Below are positions 1 to 5,612 of a stretch of 10,324 nt of DNA, one piece after another. Positions within the stretch are counted from its first letter, which is position 1. Every line of letters starts with the position of its first letter. The notes under the pieces were generated by a model. The model had not been told where the DNA came from and ran no database searches. It was given only the letters and a program-made list of their open reading frames with translations. Position numbers and translations under genes: made by a program. Source of the DNA: Candidatus Bathyarchaeota archaeon (lineage in GTDB: Archaea; Thermoproteota; Bathyarchaeia; TCS64); contig JAOZIG010000403.1 of NCBI GenBank assembly GCA_026014515.1, forward strand, positions 1 to 10,324, in the 5' to 3' direction.

Positions 1-615
1 TCAACGCTTCTTGATGTTGGCAATGTCCAAGTAGAATGCACAGAAGGAGAGACATCAGAGGCATCACAGATGTACGTAGATGCCAGAGGGCCCGGATCAG
101 GAGAAAGCAAAGGCAAGGTATCTGTAAAATACACCTATACATTTGAGCCCTGGAAGACGGGCACTTACTGTATTAGCCCCCACGTGTTCTTGAACGGTCA
201 CTATATAGCATGGAGCTGGGGATCATGCAATGTCCCAGTGAATACCAGTGTTTCAAAGGCAAAAGTGTATGTGAAGGTACAGGTAGACCAATACTCTACC
301 CCTGTAAAGATACATGAACACAAGGTGCTTGATGTCATTGAGCAGTCTGGCACTGGTTCACAGTCTGGATTCAGTTACAACTCATTAACGGATGGCGGGA
401 TTAGCACCAAAGCTTATCTCCAAGGGGGAGATGATGCGGTAGTATTCGTCGAGATAATTGGTTATGCGAGTGTTTTGAAACACGGGAGAGCCATCGTCGA
501 TATGAAGACAAGCCCCAACTTCGGCTGTATTGTTGATGATGTTCTTTATGCACGGAGGATTTGTAGATACTGGCCACCAGTTCTCGTTGATGTTCTTGAG
601 GCTATACAGATCTAA
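1..615 (+). CDS. Hypothetical beta-rich protein, 5' truncated
   Basis: The reading frame is open from base 1 to a TAA at 613-615, giving 204 visible residues. The true start lies outside the window; the first ATG, at 70, is internal because the frame continues unbroken before it. The visible part is rich in Val, Tyr, Thr, Ser and Gly in alternating patterns (for example KGKVSVKYTYTF and KAKVYVKVQVDQY), which suggests beta strands of a secreted or surface sandwich-type domain. It has five cysteines and no membrane segment or catalytic motif that I recognise. No C-terminal anchor is seen; the protein ends in VLVDVLEAIQI. I do not recognise the family and assign no function. A T-run follows the stop codon, so it probably ends its own transcript. 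Confidence 0.7.
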   Translation, partial: STLLDVGNVQVECTEGETSEASQMYVDARGPGSGESKGKVSVKYTYTFEPWKTGTYCISPHVFLNGHYIAWSWGSCNVPVNTSVSKAKVYVKVQVDQYSTPVKIHEHKVLDVIEQSGTGSQSGFSYNSLTDGGISTKAYLQGGDDAVVFVEIIGYASVLKHGRAIVDMKTSPNFGCIVDDVLYARRICRYWPPVLVDVLEAIQI

Positions 616-628
616 CCCCCTCTTTTTT
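616..628 (+). terminator. Poly-T terminator after the truncated gene
   Basis: Directly after the TAA comes CCCCCTC followed by six T (623-628), then further T-rich sequence to about 640. Archaeal RNA polymerase stops at such T-runs without needing a hairpin, and no hairpin is seen here. It separates the truncated gene from the SDR promoter just downstream. Confidence 0.45.
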
Positions 629-635
629 GATCATT

Positions 636-646
636 TTCTAATAATT
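636..646 (+). promoter_or_regulatory. TATA-like box of the SDR gene
   Basis: The A/T block TTCTAATAATT is centred about 25 bases before the ATG at 666. That is the usual distance from an archaeal TATA box to the transcription start. No Shine-Dalgarno-like sequence lies between it and the ATG, so the SDR message is probably leaderless. The core is not a perfect TTTATATA match. Confidence 0.4.
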
Positions 647-665
647 CAATGACATCTCATACTCT

Positions 666-1472
666 ATGTCTGATCCAGTCATACAGAGTAAACCAATTCT
701 TGAAAGATTCAGCCTAAAAAACCGAACAGCCATCGTCACAGGCGGAGGACAGGGAATAGGCAGAGCATTCGCCCACGCACTAGGAGAAGCAGGGGCATCA
801 GTGGCAGTCGTTGATATTGTATTTGAACGAGCTGAGAAGGTCGCAGTGGAGCTTGAAGAGAAGGGGATAAAATCCATGGCATTGAAAGCTGATGTTACAA
901 AGAAGACCGATGTAGACAAGATGGTTGAATCCGTGGTTGATGAGTGGAGCAAACTCACCATTGGCGTAAACAACGCTGGAATAGGTGAGTGGCATGACGC
1001 AGAGACCCTCAGCGAGACGGAGTTCGACAAGATCATGAACGTGAATCTCAAAGGCGTGTTCCTCTGTGCACAGGCTGAGGCAAGACACATGCTAGAGGCA
1101 GGCTATGGAAAGATAATCAACACAGCCTCCATGTCAGGTAGCATCGTCAACACACCCCAGAACCAGATGCCCTACAACACAAGCAAGGCAGGGGTAATCC
1201 ACATAACAAAAAGCTTCGCTGCTGAGTGGAGCCCAAGGGGAGTCAGGGTCAACTGCATCAGCCCCGGATACACACGAACACAGCTAGTCGAAGATCTACT
1301 GAAGACGCCTATTGGTAAGGATATGATGCCCAGATGGATGAGTTTGACTCCGATGAAGCGCATGGCTGAAGTGACTGACCTACAAGGTGCAGTGGTTTAT
1401 CTTGCGTCTGAGGCAAGCGACTTTATGACCGGGCATGACATGGTGGTTGACGGCGGCTACAGCGTCTGGTAG
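666..1472 (+). CDS. SDR family NAD(P)-dependent oxidoreductase
   Basis: This is a complete 268-residue classical short-chain dehydrogenase/reductase, with one Rossmann domain and a typical length. The motifs are in order: cofactor-binding TGGGQGIG (residues 25-32), acidic D50 at the end of beta-2, NNAG (102-105), the NVNLKG segment with the catalytic Asn (about 127), S155 in the SMSG segment, Y170 and K174 (YNTSK), and the late NCISPGYTRT segment. Asp at position 50 usually favours NAD(H) over NADP(H). The family oxidises or reduces alcohol and carbonyl groups, often of sugars or polyols; the substrate cannot be read from the sequence. The enzyme is cytosolic. ATG 666 is chosen because a TATA-like box sits about 25 bases upstream. 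The gene ends one base before the stop of the convergent phosphohydrolase gene. Confidence 0.93.
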   Translation: MSDPVIQSKPILERFSLKNRTAIVTGGGQGIGRAFAHALGEAGASVAVVDIVFERAEKVAVELEEKGIKSMALKADVTKKTDVDKMVESVVDEWSKLTIGVNNAGIGEWHDAETLSETEFDKIMNVNLKGVFLCAQAEARHMLEAGYGKIINTASMSGSIVNTPQNQMPYNTSKAGVIHITKSFAAEWSPRGVRVNCISPGYTRTQLVEDLLKTPIGKDMMPRWMSLTPMKRMAEVTDLQGAVVYLASEASDFMTGHDMVVDGGYSVW

Positions 1473-1473
1473 C

Positions 1474-2754
1474 CTATATCATCAACTCTGGGTAGAGACT
1501 GCGTAACGCCAGTAATGCATCCTCTACGCTTGATGCTTCACGGTACTCATCACTATCACCGCTCAGATACAGGAAAGCATCATCCTCGGTGTGTTTTCCC
1601 TGCAATCTGTCTGCTTGGACTAGTTCATCGCTGAATAGGTTGCTCTTGAAACTGAAATCCTGTTCAGGGAGCACAATGAGATCTGGTGCCTCAGAGAGAT
1701 ATGGTCCTTCATAGAGTTCTTCTCGGCTGTAGACTGCTTTTACTATTGGTCTTCCACCGTATCTGATGCTCTTTAGTAGGTCTACGAGTTCATCGAGTAA
1801 GTCGATTCGTTGTGCTTGGGTGATGTCGCCTCGGGGGAACCGTTTCTCAGTGTTCAAGTATATTTTGTTGGTTTCTGCTAGGAATGCTTTGGTGCCTCTT
1901 CTGATGGCGTTATAGTTTTCCATGGGTTTTGGGTCGATTCTTAGATAGCCTTCCTCTTTGAGTAAGGTGTTCAGGTTGTAGGCGGTGCCCGCTGAGCCCA
2001 TACCGTGGTCGCTTAACATCAGTAGGGCTGTGTCTTCAGGCATCTTGGAGACGAGGCTATGGATCGCGTCATCCACCTGTTTATAGTAGTCTCTGAATGC
2101 TTCATGGTACTGGTTTTTCCGGTTCTCGTAGGCGTCCCAGAGGTAATGCCCGATGCGGTCTGTGCCTGTAGCCACAAAGAAGCATATGTCCCATTTTTCT
2201 TCAAGCTGTTTGACGCCGAAATCGGTGCGTCTCGCTAGGGCGGTGGATAGATCAGCTAGGAACCGTTCTATCTCCTTCTCGCTCTCTGGTGCATCAATGT
2301 CTATCATGTAGCCTTGCTTAGCTAGTGTCGCGGCGTAGTCACTGGGGTAAACGGCTTTTTCAAGCTGGGGTGAGACGAAACCGGATACGTGTACGCCGTT
2401 TAGTGCTTGTGGTGGGTAGGTGGCGGGTAGGTTGATGATCAGGGTTCTTTTGTCATTGTTTTTTTGCCAGAAGGGTTGTGCTTTGAGTTTGTTGCTTTGA
2501 TGATAGGTGACATTGTAGGTTCCGGGTTGGAAGTCTGTGAAGCCGTATATTGCGTGTTGTCCGGGGTTTCTGGCTGTCATTATGCTGCTCCATGAGACGG
2601 CGCTGTTGGGTGGTAGGCTTGATTTTACTTGTTTTAGGTTGCCTTGTTTGATGAGTTCTGCTGTGTGGGGCATGGTGTTGTTTTCTGTTAGGGTTTTTAG
2701 TAGCTGGTAGGGTACTCCGTCTAGTCCGATTATGGCTGCTTTCACTGTTTTCAC
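1474..2754 (-). CDS. Alkaline phosphatase superfamily phosphohydrolase (type I phosphodiesterase / nucleotide pyrophosphatase type)
   Basis: This is a 426-residue protein whose metal-site residues all appear present: D12 (IIGLDG), the nucleophile in the PPNSAVSWSS segment (S51 by alignment), D199 and H203 (TDRIGHYLW), D249-H250 (SDHGMG) and H388 (GKHTEDD). It resembles the predicted AP-superfamily phosphohydrolases/phosphomutases common in archaea (COG3379-like). Family members use two metal ions to hydrolyse phosphate mono- or diesters; the substrate here is unknown. No signal peptide is seen, so it is probably cytosolic. The listed start is a GTG at 2754. A second in-frame GTG at 2745 lies five bases after GGGTGA (2756-2751), a good archaeal Shine-Dalgarno match, and would begin with MKAAIIGLDG, nearer the family norm. 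It is divergent from the CapA-like gene and convergent with the SDR gene. Confidence 0.9.
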   Translation of the reverse strand: MKTVKAAIIGLDGVPYQLLKTLTENNTMPHTAELIKQGNLKQVKSSLPPNSAVSWSSIMTARNPGQHAIYGFTDFQPGTYNVTYHQSNKLKAQPFWQKNNDKRTLIINLPATYPPQALNGVHVSGFVSPQLEKAVYPSDYAATLAKQGYMIDIDAPESEKEIERFLADLSTALARRTDFGVKQLEEKWDICFFVATGTDRIGHYLWDAYENRKNQYHEAFRDYYKQVDDAIHSLVSKMPEDTALLMLSDHGMGSAGTAYNLNTLLKEEGYLRIDPKPMENYNAIRRGTKAFLAETNKIYLNTEKRFPRGDITQAQRIDLLDELVDLLKSIRYGGRPIVKAVYSREELYEGPYLSEAPDLIVLPEQDFSFKSNLFSDELVQADRLQGKHTEDDAFLYLSGDSDEYREASSVEDALLALRSLYPELMI

Positions 2755-2782
2755 CCGGTTTTGATACCACTACGGGTGGGTA

Positions 2783-2790
2783 GTAAATAA
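2783..2790 (-). promoter_or_regulatory. Candidate TATA box of the phosphohydrolase gene
   Basis: Read on the minus strand this is TTATTTAC, inside a longer A/T block (2781-2799). Its centre is about 32 bases from GTG 2754 and 41 from GTG 2745. That predicts a transcript start near 2760 and a short leader that could carry the GGGTGA ribosome site at 2756-2751. The arrangement fits the downstream GTG 2745 slightly better. Confidence 0.35.
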
Positions 2791-2818
2791 CATTAATGTT
2801 TGGGTGGCTGAATACGCG

Positions 2819-2828
2819 GTTTTTTAAA
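2819..2828 (+). promoter_or_regulatory. Candidate TATA box and ribosome site of the CapA-like gene
   Basis: GTTTTTTAAA lies about 35 bases before the TTG start at 2859 and predicts a transcript start near 2850. GTGAT at 2849-2853 matches the archaeal Shine-Dalgarno core and sits five bases before TTG 2859, which supports that unusual start codon. If the transcript starts exactly near 2850, the site would be at the very 5' end of the message, so TATA placement and ribosome site are only loosely consistent. Confidence 0.35.
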
Positions 2829-2858
2829 CCGACAGAAAACACTACAATGTGATAAAGA

Positions 2859-4160
2859 TTGAAAGAGTTTAGCCTAGTAGCCACAGGAGACTCACTCATC
2901 ACCCTCAAACAAAGCGTCCACACAGAACCCCAATACACGAGACTACTCAACATCATCAGGGGCGTAGACTGCGCATTCACAAACCTAGAGATGAACCTCC
3001 ACGACTACGGACCTATCTGTTACCCCGCAGCGGAATGCGGTGGTACTTACACACGGGCTGAGCCCAGTATACTTGAGGACCTCCTCTGGATGGGCTTTGA
3101 TATATTCAGCACCGCAAACAACCACAGCCTCGACTATATGTACGGTGGATTATTCAGCACAATTGAGCACCTGAAAAAACACAACGTAACATACGCTGGC
3201 ACAGGCAAGAACCTAGCCGAGGCAAGAGCCCCAAGCTATCACGCCACAAGCAACGGACGAGTAGCCTTGATCAGTGCATGCAGCTCCTTCGCAAACTTTG
3301 GTAGAGCCGGACACCAGCGTAGGGACATGAAAGGAAGACCCGGATTGAACCCGTTACGGTATCTATCATGGTTTGAGGCGAAGCCTGAGACCATAGAGAA
3401 GCTCAAACAGGTCGAGAAGGAGTTGAACCTACCAGAAGTAGTTCAGGAAGAGGATGCCTACTACTTTAATCGAACCAAGTTCGTGGTGGGGAAAGATCCG
3501 GGTATGAGGACACAGGCTCACCCCGGGGATATGAAGGGAAATCTTGAGTCAATCAAGGACGCCACAAGAATGGCGGATTGGGTCTTGTTCACGCTTCACG
3601 CCCATGAGGGATTACTGCTTGATAGTGAACGGCCTGCGGAGTTTATCGAGGAGTTCGCTAGGGCGGCTATTGATGAGGGCGCTCATTGTTTCATTGGCCA
3701 TGGTCATCACGCTATGAGGGGGATAGAGATTAGGGATGGAAAACCAATCTTCTACAGTCTGGGGAACTTCATATTCCAAAACGAGACCCCATACAAGATG
3801 CCAGCTGACTTTTATGAGCGATACAAGCTGGACCCATACAGTGGTGTGGTCTCTGATGCTTATGATGCTCGTCAACAGGCTAAACCTACGCCGGGTTATC
3901 CCGAGCATAAGTGGTTCACTGATGACGAAAAATACTGGATCAGTGTGATGCCAAGGATGGAGTTCAAGGATGATAAATTAACATCGTTGCAGCTTTTCCC
4001 GGTTGAGCTTGGTATGAAGAATCCTCGTAGCCAGCGTGGTCGCCCAATGCTTGCTGATGCCGTGTATGGTGAGAAGATACTGGGGATTATGAAGAAGCTC
4101 TCGGAGCACTATGGAACCGAGATAAAAATTAAGGATAACGTGGGTACCGTCCAGCTATAA
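2859..4160 (+). CDS. CapA-like metallophosphatase-fold protein
   Basis: This is a complete 433-residue protein of the PGA_cap/CapA family (PF09587), related to calcineurin-like phosphoesterases. Visible motifs are TGDS (D11), TNLE (residues 41-44), ANNHSLDY (N88, H89), TLHAHEG (H247, H249), GHGHH (H281, H283, H284) and YSLGNFIF. These are the expected metal-binding positions. The founding member takes part in poly-gamma-glutamate capsule synthesis, but stand-alone archaeal and soil-bacterial relatives are mostly uncharacterised, so a capsule role should not be assumed. No signal peptide is seen. The start is a TTG: a stop codon (TAA, 2853-2855) lies just upstream in frame, and the conserved TGDS comes only nine residues in, so no later start is possible. 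A GTGAT ribosome site precedes it. The 3' end overlaps the convergent isochorismatase gene by six bases. Confidence 0.9.
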   Translation: MKEFSLVATGDSLITLKQSVHTEPQYTRLLNIIRGVDCAFTNLEMNLHDYGPICYPAAECGGTYTRAEPSILEDLLWMGFDIFSTANNHSLDYMYGGLFSTIEHLKKHNVTYAGTGKNLAEARAPSYHATSNGRVALISACSSFANFGRAGHQRRDMKGRPGLNPLRYLSWFEAKPETIEKLKQVEKELNLPEVVQEEDAYYFNRTKFVVGKDPGMRTQAHPGDMKGNLESIKDATRMADWVLFTLHAHEGLLLDSERPAEFIEEFARAAIDEGAHCFIGHGHHAMRGIEIRDGKPIFYSLGNFIFQNETPYKMPADFYERYKLDPYSGVVSDAYDARQQAKPTPGYPEHKWFTDDEKYWISVMPRMEFKDDKLTSLQLFPVELGMKNPRSQRGRPMLADAVYGEKILGIMKKLSEHYGTEIKIKDNVGTVQL

Positions 4161-4832
4161 TACGGCTATGATCTCGTCAAGGCTCATGACCTTGGCGAAT
4201 CCTTTTCTCATAACCATCAACTCATATTCTAACAGTTCTGGGTAATCTGCACCACATAAGTCGCTGCCGTAGATGACTTTGAAGCTGCGCTCATATGCTT
4301 GTCTTGCGGTCATGCTACAGCAATAGCTGGCTATTACGCCGGTTATGATTACTGTGTCTTTGCCCATGTTCTTGAGTATTGTCTCAAGGGGCGTATCATA
4401 GAAGCCACCGTAGCTGCATTTCTTGATCACTACCTCATCGGGCTTGGGTGCTATTTCGTGCCAGACTTCTGAGTTTTTGTAGAAGTGGCTCATGTCGATG
4501 TTTACTTCTGTGTATCTTCCGGGCATGTGTTTTCCTGTTTTTGGTCTGTCTTGGTATTGGTGTGTGTCGCTGTAGATGGTGTATATGACTGGGATGTTGT
4601 TTTTTCTGCAGTGTTTGATGATTTGTTTTATTTTTGGTGCTTTGCTTGTTGCGTCGGGTACCCAGTCTGGTGTCCAGTGGGGTTTGACGAACTCGTTCTG
4701 CATGTCTATGACGAGTAAGGCACATTTCTCTGGGTTTATGGTGTAGTCTGGGTCTCCATGTTGGTATGCGTTTTTTGCTAGTTGGAGGACTTGTTGTTCT
4801 GTGAATTTTCCCTCCTCATATTTGTTGAACAT
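4155..4832 (-). CDS. Isochorismatase-family cysteine hydrolase
   Basis: This is a complete 225-residue protein. The family triad is present: D43 (VIDMQNEF), K138 (VIKKCSYGGF) and C171 (GVIASYCCSMTARQA). The first Cys of the pair aligns with the nucleophile, four residues before the conserved Thr. The family (PF00857) includes nicotinamidase, N-carbamoyl hydrolases and ureidoacrylate hydrolase as well as isochorismatase; amide or carbamoyl cleavage is more likely than isochorismate cleavage, but the substrate is not decidable. About 35 extra residues precede the core. On the minus strand the ATG at 4832 lies 26 bases after TTTATATC, so the message should start at the ATG itself (leaderless). 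A TetR-type operator covers the start codon, and the TetR gene is divergent, so repression by that regulator is likely. The 3' end overlaps the CapA-like gene by six bases. Confidence 0.9.
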   Translation of the reverse strand: MFNKYEEGKFTEQQVLQLAKNAYQHGDPDYTINPEKCALLVIDMQNEFVKPHWTPDWVPDATSKAPKIKQIIKHCRKNNIPVIYTIYSDTHQYQDRPKTGKHMPGRYTEVNIDMSHFYKNSEVWHEIAPKPDEVVIKKCSYGGFYDTPLETILKNMGKDTVIITGVIASYCCSMTARQAYERSFKVIYGSDLCGADYPELLEYELMVMRKGFAKVMSLDEIIAVL

Positions 4833-4839
4833 TGTTCAA
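4822..4839 (-). promoter_or_regulatory. Operator O1 (TetR-type) over the isochorismatase start
   Basis: The perfect inverted repeat TTGAAC-ATT-GTTCAA spans 4825-4839. On the minus strand the longer site TGAACAATGTTCAACAA (4838 to 4822) matches operator O2 at 16 of 17 bases. It covers the ATG at 4832 and the predicted transcript start, the position where a bound repressor would block the polymerase. Confidence 0.75.
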
Positions 4840-4853
4840 TAGTTTGTTGGGTT

Positions 4854-4862
4854 TGATATAAA
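4854..4862 (-). promoter_or_regulatory. TATA box of the isochorismatase gene, possibly shared with the TetR gene
   Basis: Read on the minus strand, CTTTATATC is close to the archaeal consensus, with AAA just upstream as a possible BRE. Its centre is 26 bases from the ATG at 4832. On the plus strand the same block reads GATATAAAG and would place a TetR transcript start near 4884, ten bases before ATG 4894. A single box serving both directions is an inference; no better plus-strand box is seen. Confidence 0.55.
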
Positions 4863-4867
4863 GTTTA

Positions 4868-4884
4868 TGAACAACGTTCAACAA
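4868..4884 (+). promoter_or_regulatory. Operator O2 (TetR-type) before the TetR gene
   Basis: TGAAC-AAC-GTTCA spans 4868-4880, and the longer match TGAACAACGTTCAACAA runs to 4884, identical to O1 at 16 of 17 bases but in the opposite orientation. The centres of O1 and O2 are 42 bp apart, about four helical turns, so both dimers would lie on the same face of the DNA. Its position between the TATA block and ATG 4894 is typical of an autoregulatory operator. Confidence 0.72.
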
Positions 4885-4893
4885 CAAGTAGCC

Positions 4894-5433
4894 ATGAGCT
4901 ACCAACGCGACAAAGAACAGAAAAAAACAGACATACAACAAGCCTTCACAGAACTCATCAACACAAACGGCTACGACAAAACCACAATACGCCAAATAGC
5001 CAAAAAAGCAGACATCAGCGTCGGAATCATATATCATTACTATCCACAGGGAAAACCATCAATCGCGGCAGCCATCTACGAGAAAAACCTCAGAGAAACA
5101 ATCCCCCCATACGGATTAACCGAGAACATCGATGAGGTACTTAGAAACCATATACAGAGTCACAGAGAAAACAGCGAGATGTACAAGGCGTTTGATCAGG
5201 CTATTCTTGCCGATCATGATGTTTTCGAGTCCATTAAGCGGGATAGAAGACAGATAATGATGGAGTATTTAGAGGAAAAGGATTTACCCGTTGAATTGTT
5301 GGACAGGTGGCTTACCACGTACAATGTTATTGATGCCGTGATTCACAAGCATCTTTACATCAACTCGGTTTGCGAAAAAGACCCTGAACTCATAAACCTA
5401 CTACGCACAATCTACTCTGCAATCAATTCATAG
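4894..5433 (+). CDS. TetR/AcrR family transcriptional regulator
   Basis: The encoded protein is 179 residues from ATG 4894, or 188 residues from an upstream ATG at 4867. The N-terminal half is a classical TetR helix-turn-helix: IQQAFTELINTNGYDKTTIR, then QIAKKADISVGIIYHYY with the recognition helix. The C-terminal half is the usual variable helical ligand-binding and dimerisation domain; its ligand is unknown. ATG 4894 is preferred because the plus-strand TATA block predicts a transcript start near 4884 and because the first nine codons of the longer form consist mainly of operator O2. The longer start would need an almost absent promoter distance. It should repress itself and the divergent isochorismatase gene through O1 and O2, and may also act on the amidohydrolase downstream, although no TGAAC-N3-GTTCA site is seen there. 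Confidence 0.9.
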   Translation: MSYQRDKEQKKTDIQQAFTELINTNGYDKTTIRQIAKKADISVGIIYHYYPQGKPSIAAAIYEKNLRETIPPYGLTENIDEVLRNHIQSHRENSEMYKAFDQAILADHDVFESIKRDRRQIMMEYLEEKDLPVELLDRWLTTYNVIDAVIHKHLYINSVCEKDPELINLLRTIYSAINS

Positions 5434-5441
5434 ATATCGAC

Positions 5442-5460
5442 TACATACACCGTGTATGTA
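5442..5460. repeat. Perfect 19-bp palindrome, candidate operator
   Basis: TACATACAC-C-GTGTATGTA has two perfect nine-base arms around one central base, and begins eight bases after the TetR stop codon. It differs from the TGAAC-N3-GTTCA operators, so a different regulator is more likely to bind it. It is about 120 bases upstream of the amidohydrolase TATA-like box. It could also form a hairpin at the end of the TetR transcript, but no T-run follows, so a terminator role is weak. Confidence 0.5.
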
Positions 5461-5469
5461 ACCCCGACT

Positions 5470-5510
5470 ACACCATACACCTTCTTAACCACCATGCCGG
5501 TGTATCGTGT
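5470..5510. repeat. Imperfect inverted repeat with GTGTAT/ATACAC units
   Basis: ACACCATACAC (5470-5480) pairs with GTGTATCGTGT (5500-5510) at ten of eleven positions around a 19-base spacer. The same GTGTAT/ATACAC hexamer forms the palindrome at 5442-5460 and recurs at 5590-5595 close to the amidohydrolase start. It may be a second regulator-binding site. Confidence 0.35.
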
Positions 5511-5572
5511 GGGAATGGTGTTCACCAGTCCAACCGGTGATTCAGCCCACCATCCCCCATCCGTCTGGCATG

Positions 5573-5582
5573 TCTTTTATCG
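5573..5582 (+). promoter_or_regulatory. Candidate TATA box of the amidohydrolase gene
   Basis: TCTTTTATCG is centred about 35 bases before TTG 5613 and predicts a transcript start near 5604. GTGTGA (5601-5606), a partial match to the archaeal ribosome site, lies six bases before TTG 5613. Both are modest matches. Confidence 0.35.
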
Positions 5583-5612
5583 GATAACCGTGTATTTCTT
5601 GTGTGAACTAAT

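Noticed and set aside
638..1090. Minus-strand 150-residue frame opposite the SDR gene
   Set aside because: It is Ser/Thr/Pro-rich with no motif and lies fully opposite a gene with all SDR signatures; it is a shadow frame.
2453..2980. Minus-strand 175-residue frame across the phosphohydrolase/CapA divergent promoter
   Set aside because: Its composition (many Thr, Gln, Asn, Arg) is what the A+C-rich strand bias produces in a wrong frame, and it covers two well-supported gene starts.
4435..4725. Frames on both strands inside the isochorismatase gene
   Set aside because: They overlap the catalytic region of a clear enzyme in other phases and have biased composition only.
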